DNA from: Pseudarcicella hirudinis
GTDB taxonomy: Bacteria; Bacteroidota; Bacteroidia; Cytophagales; Spirosomataceae
Length of the DNA: 64,000 nucleotides
NCBI RefSeq assembly: GCF_900115665.1
Contig: NZ_FOXH01000007.1
Span: 195,791 to 259,790 of the forward strand
Direction of reading: 5' to 3'
In this document: positions 34,599 to 44,320 of the stretch, piece after piece
How the letters are laid out: each line of letters begins with the position of its first letter
How positions within the stretch are numbered: position 1 is the stretch's first letter
Program-made: the position numbers and the translations under genes
Notes under the pieces: generated by a model
Seen by the model: the letters and a program-made list of their open reading frames with translations, nothing else
Database searches by the model: none
What the model was told of the DNA's origin: nothing

Positions 34599-34629
34599 AA
34601 GCCTTTTCCGAATTTTTCAGAAAAGGCTT
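34599..34629 (-). terminator. Terminator after the 34.6-35.3 kb gene
   Basis: AAGCCTTTTC (34599-34608) pairs with GAAAAGGCTT (34620-34629); on the minus strand T-rich sequence follows. It ends the metalloprotease unit before the accD promoter. Confidence 0.7.
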
Positions 34630-34646
34630 CACAAGAATTACTTCTT

Positions 34647-35324
34647 TTAGATAGAATTGTAGTATTTGAGCAGTTTTATGATGTTTTCCCAATTATTTAA
34701 TTTCAAATTTTCTTTACTGAGATATTCCTCAAGCTGTTCTTTTTTATCAGGAATGGCTTCAAATACAGATTTTTTATCCTTTTTTACCTTTACAAGCGTT
34801 CCGTCCATTTTAGCAAGATAAAAGCTTTCATCACTTACATAAGCATATAATTTGGTAGCCTGATTATATTGCGTTTTATTCTGCATTCTGGAATGCGGAT
34901 ATTTGACCAGCGATAAATTCCCTTCACTAAGAATCTGATAGAAGGTAAGATTAGTCTGTTTCCTGTCCAGATTCTGGAAACCTCTCCGAAAAATGGACCC
35001 ATCCGGCAGCCTGAATCCAACAATTGTCGGTTCTGTAAGGGTGAAATTATTCCCATCCTGCTGGTATTCCAGGTCATTGCTGTATGTATTGAAACGAATC
35101 ATGAGTTTACTCAGTTTTTCATCTTTATACATTATAACTGCCTCCTGAAAAGTATCCGATAAATAGGGAGAATTCTCAAATTGCACATCCTGGCCAAGCA
35201 TCACAACATTGCCGGATGTATTGGAATTTGCCTCAATACCACTTCTGGTATTAGCCTGTGCTGTTGAAAGATGAACAGAGGCAATCCCCAATAACACAGT
35301 TGCGGTAAAAACTATCTTTTTCAT
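34647..35324 (-). CDS. Exported protein of unknown function
   Basis: I do not recognise the family. ATG 35324 gives MKKIVFTATVLLGIASVHLSTAQA, a standard signal peptide, and 225 residues; an in-frame ATG at 35339 adds five. The mature part has strand-rich sequence with aromatic residues (EAVIMYKDEKLSKLMIRFNTYSNDLEYQQDGNNF), the segment VGFRLPDGSIFRRGFQNLDRKQTNLTFYQILSEG, and a helical, basic end (KKEQLEEYLSKENLKLNNWENIIKLLKYYNSI). It starts 38 bases after the metalloprotease gene, so it is probably co-transcribed with it and could be a partner or inhibitor. That link rests on position only. Confidence 0.7.
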   Translation of the reverse strand: MKKIVFTATVLLGIASVHLSTAQANTRSGIEANSNTSGNVVMLGQDVQFENSPYLSDTFQEAVIMYKDEKLSKLMIRFNTYSNDLEYQQDGNNFTLTEPTIVGFRLPDGSIFRRGFQNLDRKQTNLTFYQILSEGNLSLVKYPHSRMQNKTQYNQATKLYAYVSDESFYLAKMDGTLVKVKKDKKSVFEAIPDKKEQLEEYLSKENLKLNNWENIIKLLKYYNSI

Positions 35325-35362
35325 ATATAATTCAAACAAATGAAATGTTTAATATTTTCAAT

Positions 35363-37993
35363 TTAACGAAGGAAAATGGCTTTTTTAACAATGCGTTCAT
35401 CACCAACCTGTAAATGAATAAAATAAGTGCCTCCAGCCTGATTAGAAAGATTAACTATCTGGGTAAACTCCGTTCCGATTCCTTCAAATGTAGATGTTCC
35501 CAGCATTTTTCCGGTTAAGGTACTTACAGAAAGCGTCACCTTTCCGGCTGGTTTTACGAATTTGGCTTCTATTCTGAATTCACCAGTTTCATTCGGATTA
35601 GGTGATAGCTTTACCTCCGTTTTTACCTCCTCTTCCAGACCCAGAACCTGATTGCCTCCTGATGTTCCTGGAGCAGGGCCCTGGATATTTAAATTATCTA
35701 CTGTCCAGCCCCAGCCATAAGCGCCTGCGTCAGCATGAAGTTTGAAACGAATCAACACTTTATCGCCTGCTTTAAAATATCCGGCTTTAAGCATATCGAT
35801 TTGTCTTTTCTGGAAAAGAGCAGGACTCCCTACTGCTTTGGAATTATTATCCTGGTCAACAATACTGTTCCATGCTGACAACCATACAGGTTTGTCGTTG
35901 GAATCCCAGCCTGCCTGAAATGCCTTCCAGGTTTTACCACCATCCGAAGAGCCTTCAACGATTACATAATCGTAAAACTGCCGGTTAACAGAACCATCTG
36001 AATTATAAAACTTGGCATTTGTTTCGCCTGGTTCTACCAAAACAACCTCATCAAAATAAATTTTTGCCGTATCGGCTCTTAAAGTAACTGGCTTTAATAA
36101 GGTAAAATAGGTATTTGTAAAAGGATCGACGTCAACATCTTCTTCCGAGCCATCTTTATAGGGGTGATCTGAGTTCATAGAAGGATCCTTGAAACTCGCC
36201 GGAGTGGTAATGCTAAATCCCTTTGTAAAAAAGTCTGTACTCTGAAGATTTGAAAAATCAGTCTGGTAAATTGCCACAGGAGCCTGAATCTGAATTACTT
36301 TAAATTCATATGTTCCCGTTATTGGGCTATAAGTAGTATTTTTTGCTTTTGCTTTATCTTTTACCACAATTCTGTAGGTAATCTTTTCTCCTCCTTTCAG
36401 CAAACCTGCCGGAAATTCAAAATTCCCGTCATAATCACTTATTAAAATGCCATCTCCATTGCTTCTTTTTAAGCCAAAGGGTTTCTGAACAGCTCCGTTA
36501 ATCGAATATTCCACATAAACCGTGTCAATCCCAATGTTATCACTTCCTTTCAAGGTTGGCAGTTTAGTGATGGTTTCCGTAGAAAACATAGAAGAAATGT
36601 TGTTATTATAAACCACAACCGGCCTGGTAGTATCCGCTCCTACTTTGAATCTGTAGAAAAAAGTAGAATCTGCTTTTCCCGGAGCCTCAGCTGGTGTAAG
36701 CATTGTTCTCCCCGCTAAATCACTTCCCTGAAAGTAATAACTTATCGTCCTTTCCGTCGCAGAAGCAGGTAAGGAAAAAGTATAAGTATCTGTATTGGGA
36801 ATCCTGGTAAGACTTGCCTGAACAGGTTTCGTTTTTATATTATCATTTATGGCATAAAACATCTTTATCGACTCAGGAAGATAAGTTGTATCGCTCATTA
36901 CCTGAATAGAAAATACAAAAGATTTTGTCATATCTTCCGTATCATTAAAAGGCGTGTGAATAATTGAAGATCCTCTCCAGCCCATGTCTTTAAACATGTT
37001 TAAAACAATAGGGCCTGGGTTAAGTGTCAACTCTCCGGGAGCTCCCTGTGGAGTCATCAGGGCATCTTTATCTCCTGCTTTATAAGTCTGTTCGTCCAAA
37101 TGAGAAATACTTGAACCCGTTACATAAGGATATGGTGCATAAAGTTTTGCCGGAGTATTATTGTTATTTCTGGTAGTGGAAGGGCTGTTAAAAAACAAGG
37201 CATTGCTTGTATATTGATCCATTAGAGCTGAGGAAGGATTCTCAAACAGTTTCTGGTTAATAATCTGCTGTGCCGTTTTGTTCTCAATATAGTGATCAAA
37301 AATATAAGGCCCGAATCCATAGCCCCATAAACCCTGCGTCTGGTTATTGATTGCTCTGAAAGATGATACAAATCCCAGTCCGTGGCCAATTTCATGAAGT
37401 ACAGTTGAGGTAAGATCTTCTTTTCCTCTTACGGAAACAGTTTGATAAGACCAGTCAAAATTGGCATTAAAACTGGCTATAATATCCGGATCATCTCCAT
37501 TTAGATTTTTATGGGCCATTTTTTCTGCCAAAGCAACCGGATACCATGTCAGGGCTTTATTAGCTCCGGGAAAATCTCTGTAAATTGCAGTGGTATAAGC
37601 CGATCCCAATATGCCATCTCCGAGAATCGTCCAGTTGGCTCTGATTTTTATAGGAACATCTGAAATGATTACGCTCTGCCAGATATCAACTGCCCTTTGA
37701 AAAGCTGCTTTTGCTTCCTGCGGGAAATCTATATATTCTACAATAAATTTGGAACGATCAGCCTGCGGGCGTGCATTTGGAGAAAGTTTCTGTAAATACT
37801 CCTGCGGAGGGGCTACGTACGTAGGGGTATATGGTGTATTTCGGTCCGGAACGGGGCAATAAATAATAGAACCTGGTCTGGTTTCCATTCTTACTCCATT
37901 ATTTTTAGCTGGCGTTTTCTGTGCTTCTGCTGAAAACACAGTGCCTGTAAAAGTCAAAACAAGCAAGGTAGCTTTCGAAAGTAAATTTTTCAC
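35363..37993 (-). CDS. Secreted zinc metalloprotease with type IX sorting domain
   Basis: The 876-residue protein starts with a signal peptide (MKNLLSKATLLVLTFTGTVFSAEAQ). The protease region follows, with the zinc motif HEIGHGLGF at residues 200-208 (H200, E201, H204). The metzincin third histidine expected at 210 is a serine, so the third ligand must lie elsewhere. After it come beta-sandwich segments and a jelly-roll-like part with GGKTWKAFQAGWDS and WGWTVDNLNIQG. The last 75 residues are a type A T9SS sorting domain (LSPNPNETGEFRIEAKF...GGTYFIHLQVGDERIVKKAIFLR). The enzyme is therefore exported across the outer membrane to the surface or medium. Confidence 0.87.
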   Translation of the reverse strand: MKNLLSKATLLVLTFTGTVFSAEAQKTPAKNNGVRMETRPGSIIYCPVPDRNTPYTPTYVAPPQEYLQKLSPNARPQADRSKFIVEYIDFPQEAKAAFQRAVDIWQSVIISDVPIKIRANWTILGDGILGSAYTTAIYRDFPGANKALTWYPVALAEKMAHKNLNGDDPDIIASFNANFDWSYQTVSVRGKEDLTSTVLHEIGHGLGFVSSFRAINNQTQGLWGYGFGPYIFDHYIENKTAQQIINQKLFENPSSALMDQYTSNALFFNSPSTTRNNNNTPAKLYAPYPYVTGSSISHLDEQTYKAGDKDALMTPQGAPGELTLNPGPIVLNMFKDMGWRGSSIIHTPFNDTEDMTKSFVFSIQVMSDTTYLPESIKMFYAINDNIKTKPVQASLTRIPNTDTYTFSLPASATERTISYYFQGSDLAGRTMLTPAEAPGKADSTFFYRFKVGADTTRPVVVYNNNISSMFSTETITKLPTLKGSDNIGIDTVYVEYSINGAVQKPFGLKRSNGDGILISDYDGNFEFPAGLLKGGEKITYRIVVKDKAKAKNTTYSPITGTYEFKVIQIQAPVAIYQTDFSNLQSTDFFTKGFSITTPASFKDPSMNSDHPYKDGSEEDVDVDPFTNTYFTLLKPVTLRADTAKIYFDEVVLVEPGETNAKFYNSDGSVNRQFYDYVIVEGSSDGGKTWKAFQAGWDSNDKPVWLSAWNSIVDQDNNSKAVGSPALFQKRQIDMLKAGYFKAGDKVLIRFKLHADAGAYGWGWTVDNLNIQGPAPGTSGGNQVLGLEEEVKTEVKLSPNPNETGEFRIEAKFVKPAGKVTLSVSTLTGKMLGTSTFEGIGTEFTQIVNLSNQAGGTYFIHLQVGDERIVKKAIFLR

Positions 37994-38193
37994 ATTCTTA
38001 AGAATTTTAGATGAACACTTCTCAAATAAATTAATCCTACGGGTTAAAATTCAATATCGATGCATCCGGCAAAGAAACAGCTTTTAAAGCTAGAACTATC
38101 AGATATTAAGCAAACTTCATGCTTCAACAGGCTTAAATACTTTTCCTTCTATAAAGTTATTGGCTTTTCCGTATTTTCCTTGGGATTTTCCAT

Positions 38194-38230
38194 AAAAAAC
38201 CTCGCACAGGTGAATGCGCGAGGCTTTTTT
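38194..38230. terminator. Terminator after the first SusC/SusD unit
   Basis: AAAAAACCTCGC (38194-38205) pairs with GCGAGGCTTTTTT (38218-38230) apart from one bulged base. A/T runs on both sides allow use from either strand; the SusD gene ends 20 bases away. Confidence 0.8.
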
Positions 38231-38249
38231 AAAAGATTCTCAAATCGAT

Positions 38250-39584
38250 TTAATATCCCGGGTTCTGAATAAGTTTCTTATTAGCCAGCATTTCTCTTTG
38301 AGGAATCGGCCACAATGCCTGGTTATTGCTGTAATTAGCCAATACTTTTGAGGCTCTACCCGTTCTGATCAGATCGTAGTAATAATGTCCTTCCAATGCT
38401 AATTCTAACCTTCTTTGCAGGAACAATTCATCTCTCAGTTTCGCCTGATCATTCACAATAGAATCGCTGACGTTCGATAATCCGGCTCTGTTTCTGATTT
38501 GATTAATCAGCGTAACTGCATCTGCAAGCTTTCCTGTTTCCAAAGCAGCTTCTGCCTGGATCAGAATCATCTCGCCAAGTCTGAATAATACCACATTATC
38601 ATTTCCCTGGATTCTGAAGTACTTCAGTCTTGAATCAAAGGCAACTGTAGGAATTCTACGAGCATCTCCCACAGTAAAGGCATTTTGTAAATCCGTAGTC
38701 GGGCGCATCTCATTTCTTCCTCCTCTTGCCGTACTAAATAAGAAAAATGCAATCGGATTGGAGTTTGTAATACTGAACTGAAGCTCCCAGATAGATTCAT
38801 TTGTATTCTGATCTTCAAAAATTGAAAGGAAATTAGATTCCAGGGTTTTCCCCTGAGAGGCAGAGGCTGCTGCGGCAGAAGCCAGTGCCCATTCCTGACG
38901 ATACAGATGTACTCTTGCCTTTAAAGCATAAGCAGCAAGTTTATTAGCTCTTCCTACATCAAATGAAGGATCACCTGTTGCAAAATCCATCGGCAGATTT
39001 GCAATCGCAAATGTCAGATCATCCAGAATCTGTTTGTACACATCTTCTTTAGGATTACGGGAAACCTGCAAGCTTGCATCTGCAACTTTTGTAGGCGTTA
39101 ATACAAGCGGAACATCACCCCATGAACGAATCAAGGTAAAATAATGATATGCTCTCAGGAAGCGGGCTTCTGCAATAACAATATTTTTACTGTCAGCAAA
39201 AGCCGGATCATTGAATGCCGGAACATTGGTTATAATGTTATTCGCACGGTTTATTCCGTCATAGATTTGTGCCCAAACATTAGTTATTTCAATATTATCC
39301 GCCAGAATATTACGTTGTGCAATAGCGGCAAATGACGGAAAAGAACCTGTATGAGCAAGATTACCTCCCTGAAGGTCAGGATAAAGTAAGATTCTTAAAC
39401 CCATATAGTTTTCACTTTGCAAAGCATTATAAGCTCCAATCAGAGAAGCCTGAATGGCCTCAACACTTTGAAAAGCTTTGTCGGAGGTAATTGAAGACTG
39501 GGGCTCCTGATTTAACACCTCACAACCTGCCAGACTAAAAACAAGCGTGGCAGCCAGTATTAATTTATGAATATATGTTTTCAT
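38250..39584 (-). CDS. SusD/RagB family nutrient-binding lipoprotein, first copy
   Basis: SusD-like lipoproteins form the lid of the SusC transporter on the outer surface and bind the glycan or peptide substrate. The 444 residues begin with a lipoprotein signal (LILAATLVFSLAGC, C21). Family motifs follow: SSITSDKAFQSVEAIQASLIGAYNAL, IYDGINRANNIITNVPAF, AEARFLRAYHYFTLIRSWGDVPLVLTPTKVADASLQVSRN and the C-terminal RRLELALEGHYYYDLIRTGRA...ALWPIPQREMLANKKLIQNPGY. It follows its SusC partner after 141 bases. The substrate cannot be told because no glycosidase or peptidase is adjacent in the unit. Confidence 0.96.
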   Translation of the reverse strand: MKTYIHKLILAATLVFSLAGCEVLNQEPQSSITSDKAFQSVEAIQASLIGAYNALQSENYMGLRILLYPDLQGGNLAHTGSFPSFAAIAQRNILADNIEITNVWAQIYDGINRANNIITNVPAFNDPAFADSKNIVIAEARFLRAYHYFTLIRSWGDVPLVLTPTKVADASLQVSRNPKEDVYKQILDDLTFAIANLPMDFATGDPSFDVGRANKLAAYALKARVHLYRQEWALASAAAASASQGKTLESNFLSIFEDQNTNESIWELQFSITNSNPIAFFLFSTARGGRNEMRPTTDLQNAFTVGDARRIPTVAFDSRLKYFRIQGNDNVVLFRLGEMILIQAEAALETGKLADAVTLINQIRNRAGLSNVSDSIVNDQAKLRDELFLQRRLELALEGHYYYDLIRTGRASKVLANYSNNQALWPIPQREMLANKKLIQNPGY

Positions 39585-39725
39585 CTGTTTATGATTTAGA
39601 CTTTCGTTTGAACATCAGCTATTTTCTCATTCCCTTCTGTCTTTTAAGCTGAAATTCCCGGAAAATAAAATTGACTGATAATTAAAATATAAAACGCATT
39701 AATTATGAGACATTTAACATTTCAA

Positions 39726-42700
39726 TTAAAAATCGAGTTGAACGCCAAAAGTATAGGTTCTTGCCTGAGGATAAACCAGGAAGTCTGTTCCTAATGCCAC
39801 GTTACTTCCGCTGAATGTATTTACTTCCGGATCAAAACCTTTGTATTTTGTAAATGTCCATAAGTTCTGAGCTTGTCCGTAAATTCTTACTCTTGAGAAT
39901 AATTTGGTTCTTTCTATCAATTTTGCAGGAAGGGTATAACCTAAAATCAGGTTCTTGATTCTGGCATAAGAACCATCTTCAAGCCATCTGTCTGAATCAC
40001 GGCTATTGCTGTTCGGGTCACCATAAATAGCTCTCGGAACATCTGTATTAGTATTTTGCGGAGTCCAGCGTCTTAGTGTTTCATCTGTCTGGCCAAAAAC
40101 ACTGCTCATTGCAGCAGAAAAGGATCTGGTTGCATTATAAATTTTGTTTCCGTAAGAATATTGAAGGAATACAGATAAGTCAAAACCTTTGTAATAGAAA
40201 TTATTGGTCATCCCGCCAAAGAAATCCGGTTGAGCAGACCCCAGAACTTCCTGGTCGGCGGCAGTAATAACGCCATCACCATTTAAATCCTTAAACTTGA
40301 TATCACCAGGTGCAGTAGCAGCTACCTGATAATAGGCTTTCGCTCCGTTGGTACCAAATTTATTATTGGCAATTGTATTCAACGCATTGATTTCATCCTG
40401 AGTCTGGAAGATTTTCTCAACTCTGTAACCTCTGAAAGAACCGATCGGGTAACCGGCAGCTAACCAGCTGGCAAAACCTGCTTCCTGTGGCTCCACATCC
40501 GTATTGAATGATAGTAATTTATTTCTGTTAAATGTAATGTTAAAGTCTGTTGACCATTTGAAGTCTTTTGTATCTATATTTCTTGTATTCAGAGAGAACT
40601 CCCAACCAACGTTTTCCATTTTCCCTACGTTTTTCGTAGCTACGCTAAATCCGGAAGTTGCAGGAATATTTACGGGATACAATAAATCAGATGTTTGTTT
40701 ATTGTAGTATTCTGCCGTAAAGTTAACCCGGTTGTTAAACAAGCCTATTTCGATGGCGATATCAAGCTGATTTGTCTTTTCCCATTTCAGATCAGGGTTA
40801 GGAACTTGCGACGGAGAAATACCGCCTTGTCCGATGTAGTTGGTCCCTGAGCCATAAAGCCCTAATGACGGGAAGTTCCCTGCGTTGATATTATCAGTAT
40901 TGTTGTTTGTATTGATAATGTTATTTCCGGTTGCTCCGTAGCTGGCTCTGAGTTTCAGATTGCTGATTTTCTTAACATCCTTCATAAAATTCTCCTCGCT
41001 GATCAACCAACCTCCTGAAACTGATGGAAACAAACCCCAACGATAGTTCTTACCGAGGTTTGAAGCTCCGTCATAACGAGCTGAGGCACTGAAAAGGTAT
41101 TTCCCGTCATAATCGTAATTCAAACGACCGACATAAGAAGAAATACCAATAGATGTTCCGTTCGACTGGGCATCAACTTTTACTGAACCAGATACGTTCT
41201 TTTTAAAGTCATTACTAGGGAAACCTGTTGTCTGAATATACAAGGTTGCCTGATTTCGTTCCTCATAGGCAGCAACTGCTGTGGCATTAATATTATGCTT
41301 TCCGGCAATTGTTGTGCTATAATTCATGATATTGTCCCATTGCCAGCGGGTAGCTGTATAACTGGTTGAAGTTCCCTGTCCTTTTACACCTACACCTGCA
41401 TTGGTAGTAGTAGGTTTATACTGATCCTCGTTAGAAGTCAGATAATCCGTACCAATCTGAGATCTGAAAGTTAGTCCTTTAATCAGTTCATATTGTGCAT
41501 AAGCATTTGCCAGCACTCTGTAGTTTGTCACAAGTTGTGTTGGTTCAGCGAAAGCAGCAACCGGGTTTTCAACAATTGAGGCAGGATCCTTATAGTATCT
41601 TCCCTTATCATCTCTGATCGGAACATCTGAAGTAGCCAGAATTGCAGTGGAAATTACCCCATAAATGTTGTTATCATTTTCCAGACGATTAACGGTAGAA
41701 CGGGTCAAACCAATACCTGTTCCTACTTTAAACTTAGAACTGACGGAATGATCAAGATTCAGGCGTCCGTGTAATCTGGTAAATCCTGAGTTTCTCACAA
41801 TACCATCCTGATCAAAATATCCTCCTGAAATTGAATACTGCGTCCTGTCATTTCCACCGGAAATGGCAATTTCATAGTTTCTGATAGGAGCAGTTCTGAA
41901 AATCTCATTCTGCCAGTTTGTACTGTATTTAGTCAATGAAGGGTTATCATATGAAGCAGCCGTTCTGATGCCATTACGATCCGCCTCCGGAATACCTGTC
42001 AATAAATCCTGTACAAAAGACGTTAAAGCGCCTTTAGTTGGCCATACATCTCCAAAACCTACAATTTGTCCCTGGGAATTAATGGAACCGAAACGGTTAA
42101 AAACCATATCATTAAAAAGAGCTGAATACTGAGGTCCGGTCAGGGTATTAATTCTGTTCCAGGTCTGGGCAAAACCTGTGGAATAATTCAGGGTGACTTT
42201 TGTTTTCCCAGATTTACCATGTTTAGTTGTGATAAGCACAACTCCGTTTGCAGCCCTGGAACCGTAGATTGCGGATGCAGCAGCATCTTTAAGCACTTCC
42301 ATGGATTCAATATCTCCGGGAGGAATATCGGAGATCGGATTCAGTAACTGCCCTCCGGTACTGATCTGGGTAGTATTATTCGTATTTAAAATAATACCAT
42401 CAACCACATACAAAGGTTCATTACTTCCCTGAATAGAGTTTGTTCCTCTTACACGTACCTGAATACCTCCGCCGGGAGTACCTGAGTTTTGAGTAATCTG
42501 CACACCGGCAGCACGTCCCTGTAAACTTTGTTCAATACTTGTTATAGGTATATCAGCAATCTGTTTCGCTGTTACACTGGATAGTGCTCCGGTCAGAGAA
42601 CGTTTGGTCTGGGTTCCGTAACCTACCACAACAACTTCATTCAATTCAGAGACATCTACAGCCATTTTAACATCAATAACAGATTTGGATCCGATTATGA

Positions 42701-42950
42701 CTTCCTGCTTTGAAAATCCTATGAAAGTAAAGATTAGTGTTTTTGCCTCATTTGGCAATGATATTTTGTATGTTCCGTCGATATTTGATGTAACACCTCT
42801 CGAAGTTCCTTTCGCAGAGATACTAACACCGGGAAGCACTGATCCGTCTTCTCCGGAAGTTATTTTTCCGGTAATGACTCTCTCTTGAGCAAGTGCCTGA
42901 AAAACAAGCCCGAGCATCAATACAAAGCTCATTAGTAGATTTTTTTTCAT
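39726..42950 (-). CDS. SusC/RagA family TonB-linked outer membrane transporter, first copy
   Basis: The protein is a TonB-dependent 22-strand barrel that imports substrates caught by SusD. ATG 42950 (MKKNLLMSFVLMLGLVFQALAQ) gives 1074 residues; ATG 42956 would add two. The order is signal peptide, CarboxypepD_reg-like domain (ITGKITSGEDGSVLPGVSISAKGTSRGVTSN), the TonB box region NEVVVVGYGTQTKRSLTGALSSV, the plug (SLQGRAAGVQITQNSGTPGGG...EPLYVVDGIIL...YGSRAANGVVLITTKHGKSG), and a barrel ending QARTYTFGVQLDF. It lacks an N-terminal STN domain, so anti-sigma signalling is not expected. No consensus promoter was found. Confidence 0.96.
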   Translation of the reverse strand: MKKNLLMSFVLMLGLVFQALAQERVITGKITSGEDGSVLPGVSISAKGTSRGVTSNIDGTYKISLPNEAKTLIFTFIGFSKQEVIIGSKSVIDVKMAVDVSELNEVVVVGYGTQTKRSLTGALSSVTAKQIADIPITSIEQSLQGRAAGVQITQNSGTPGGGIQVRVRGTNSIQGSNEPLYVVDGIILNTNNTTQISTGGQLLNPISDIPPGDIESMEVLKDAAASAIYGSRAANGVVLITTKHGKSGKTKVTLNYSTGFAQTWNRINTLTGPQYSALFNDMVFNRFGSINSQGQIVGFGDVWPTKGALTSFVQDLLTGIPEADRNGIRTAASYDNPSLTKYSTNWQNEIFRTAPIRNYEIAISGGNDRTQYSISGGYFDQDGIVRNSGFTRLHGRLNLDHSVSSKFKVGTGIGLTRSTVNRLENDNNIYGVISTAILATSDVPIRDDKGRYYKDPASIVENPVAAFAEPTQLVTNYRVLANAYAQYELIKGLTFRSQIGTDYLTSNEDQYKPTTTNAGVGVKGQGTSTSYTATRWQWDNIMNYSTTIAGKHNINATAVAAYEERNQATLYIQTTGFPSNDFKKNVSGSVKVDAQSNGTSIGISSYVGRLNYDYDGKYLFSASARYDGASNLGKNYRWGLFPSVSGGWLISEENFMKDVKKISNLKLRASYGATGNNIINTNNNTDNINAGNFPSLGLYGSGTNYIGQGGISPSQVPNPDLKWEKTNQLDIAIEIGLFNNRVNFTAEYYNKQTSDLLYPVNIPATSGFSVATKNVGKMENVGWEFSLNTRNIDTKDFKWSTDFNITFNRNKLLSFNTDVEPQEAGFASWLAAGYPIGSFRGYRVEKIFQTQDEINALNTIANNKFGTNGAKAYYQVAATAPGDIKFKDLNGDGVITAADQEVLGSAQPDFFGGMTNNFYYKGFDLSVFLQYSYGNKIYNATRSFSAAMSSVFGQTDETLRRWTPQNTNTDVPRAIYGDPNSNSRDSDRWLEDGSYARIKNLILGYTLPAKLIERTKLFSRVRIYGQAQNLWTFTKYKGFDPEVNTFSGSNVALGTDFLVYPQARTYTFGVQLDF

Positions 42951-43345
42951 TTGCATAATAAGGTTTAAGTGAATTAGAAACTAAAAAGTAAAGGGTGACT
43001 TAATTTAAACAAATTGTTATCAATATTCAACCTGTAAAACCCTTTTTTGTTCTTGAAATAATACAAAAAAAGGTTTACTTAGAAAAAAGATTGTTTTTTA
43101 TAGATTCATACCAATTTTGAGACCAGAAAAAAAGCAAAAATGAATATTCTCCGGTAATCCGGCAAATACTGGTTTTATCTGAAAATATTATGCTAAACAT
43201 AAGACGTTCTTTTTACAAAAAAAAATTCCGCAGGACATCCGTTCAATATTTAATCCTGAAAGCATATTGCAGGGTTTGAAACAAAATGGTACTTTCACTA
43301 ATAATTGAAGAAAGTCTTGTTATTTATTATGTTATTCCCTCTTTT
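42951..43345. other. Intergenic region upstream of the first SusC gene
   Basis: This A/T-rich stretch of about 395 bases should hold the promoter of the SusC/SusD unit, but no full TTG-N17-23-TAnnTTTG match was seen on the minus strand. No hairpin or coding frame stands out apart from the small plus-strand gene that follows. Confidence 0.3.
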
Positions 43346-43486
43346 ATGAGCACCTACTGGAAACTATCTGTTGCTGAGATAATCACACTCCTGCTAATTC
43401 TTATTGTTTGTTATTTGATCTGGGTATCCGCAAAATTTCTTTATAAGTTCCTGGCTAAACCTGTCGTTAAAAAGCGGAAAAGGTAA
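43346..43486 (+). CDS. Possible small single-pass membrane protein
   Basis: ATG 43346 opens a 46-residue frame: MSTYWKLSVAEIITLLL, then a single membrane helix (about residues 8-32) and a basic cytosolic tail ending LAKPVVKKRKR. This is a typical layout for a small bacterial membrane protein following the positive-inside rule. An in-frame ATG at 43286 would add 20 residues of less convincing sequence. It lies alone between the two Sus units on the opposite strand, followed by a strong terminator at 43621. It has no recognised family and could be a chance frame. Confidence 0.35.
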   Translation: MSTYWKLSVAEIITLLLILIVCYLIWVSAKFLYKFLAKPVVKKRKR

Positions 43487-43620
43487 TCTGAAAATTTGAA
43501 GACATTGGGAAGAATAAATGATGGAAATATTTAGTGTTGCACCACAAAAGAAATAGTTTTGGCATTTTATTGCATTAGGACTATTTCTGAATGATCGCAA
43601 CTATTTCTTATTTAATAAGT

Positions 43621-43680
43621 AAAAAGGAGCAGCCTTAAAATGAAGTTTTTGAAACTCCATTCTAAGGCTGCTCCTTTTTT
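43621..43680. terminator. Strong bidirectional terminator after the second Sus unit
   Basis: A 17-bp stem (43621-43637 with 43663-43679; arm starts AAAAAGGAGCAGCC) contains an inner hairpin, with T-runs at both ends. It ends the minus-strand Sus unit 30 bases after its last gene, and the small plus-strand gene if that is real. Confidence 0.92.
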
Positions 43681-43709
43681 TATAAGTAATCGGCGTTTTC
43701 TTTGAAAAA

Positions 43710-44210
43710 CTATGCTGAAGGTCTTACTCTGGTTTCTAATGGAATAATTGTATCGCCATTGTCCAAAGTAATCATGAAAATGAACTGCAGGTCATAAAAA
43801 GCAGTTCCGTTCAATGGTAATGAAGTAAGACTCTTCTTGGTAAGATATTCAGCAACGGTTGTAGTGAACGTTACCGACTTTCCGCTGGCAGAAATCGGAG
43901 CAGTATTATACAAACCTGTTGCAACCTGTACAGCAGTCGGGTTAATCGCTCTGTTCACAGAAGAAGCCGCCACACGGGTGATTTCTTTAATAGTACGAGG
44001 ACTTCCGTCTGCCAGTTTTAATCTGATTTCAATTTTCCCTCCAGCTGATACTGAAGTAGTGGTAAATGGATAACGCTCATAAAATGTAGCATTGTCCACC
44101 GTAATAGCATCTGTAGCTACAGCATCTCTAACTCCGTAAATCCCATCGTTTTTACAAGAGGCTAGTGCTATTACAAGTAATATTATAGCTAAAAAATTAT
44201 ATTTTTTCAT
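43710..44210 (-). CDS. Surface lipoprotein of the second Sus unit
   Basis: The 166-residue protein has a lipoprotein signal (AIILLVIALASC, C19) and a beta-rich body (FTTTSVSAGGKIEIRLKLADGSPRTIKEITRV, SGKSVTFTTTVAEYL, FYDLQFIFMITLDNGDTIIPLETRV) that could be a single immunoglobulin-like domain. The family was not recognised. Its place as third gene after SusC and SusD corresponds to accessory surface glycan- or ligand-binding lipoproteins (SusE/SusF position), but it is much shorter than those. A hairpin separates it from SusD, which may lower its expression. Confidence 0.75.
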   Translation of the reverse strand: MKKYNFLAIILLVIALASCKNDGIYGVRDAVATDAITVDNATFYERYPFTTTSVSAGGKIEIRLKLADGSPRTIKEITRVAASSVNRAINPTAVQVATGLYNTAPISASGKSVTFTTTVAEYLTKKSLTSLPLNGTAFYDLQFIFMITLDNGDTIIPLETRVRPSA

Positions 44211-44249
44211 CTTAAGACTTCGTTTAAATGTATTAAAATTTATTCAAAT

Positions 44250-44290
44250 GGAATATTTCTGAAAGAGGATTAACCTTGAAGAAATATTCC
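44250..44290 (-). repeat. 10-bp inverted repeat between SusD and the lipoprotein gene
   Basis: GGAATATTTC (44250-44259) is the exact reverse complement of GAAATATTCC (44281-44290), with a 21-base loop and no T-tract downstream on the minus strand. It is a probable intercistronic stem-loop. Confidence 0.55.
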
Positions 44291-44320
44291 GTATTTTGAA
44301 AAATTCCATTTCCTGAAAGA

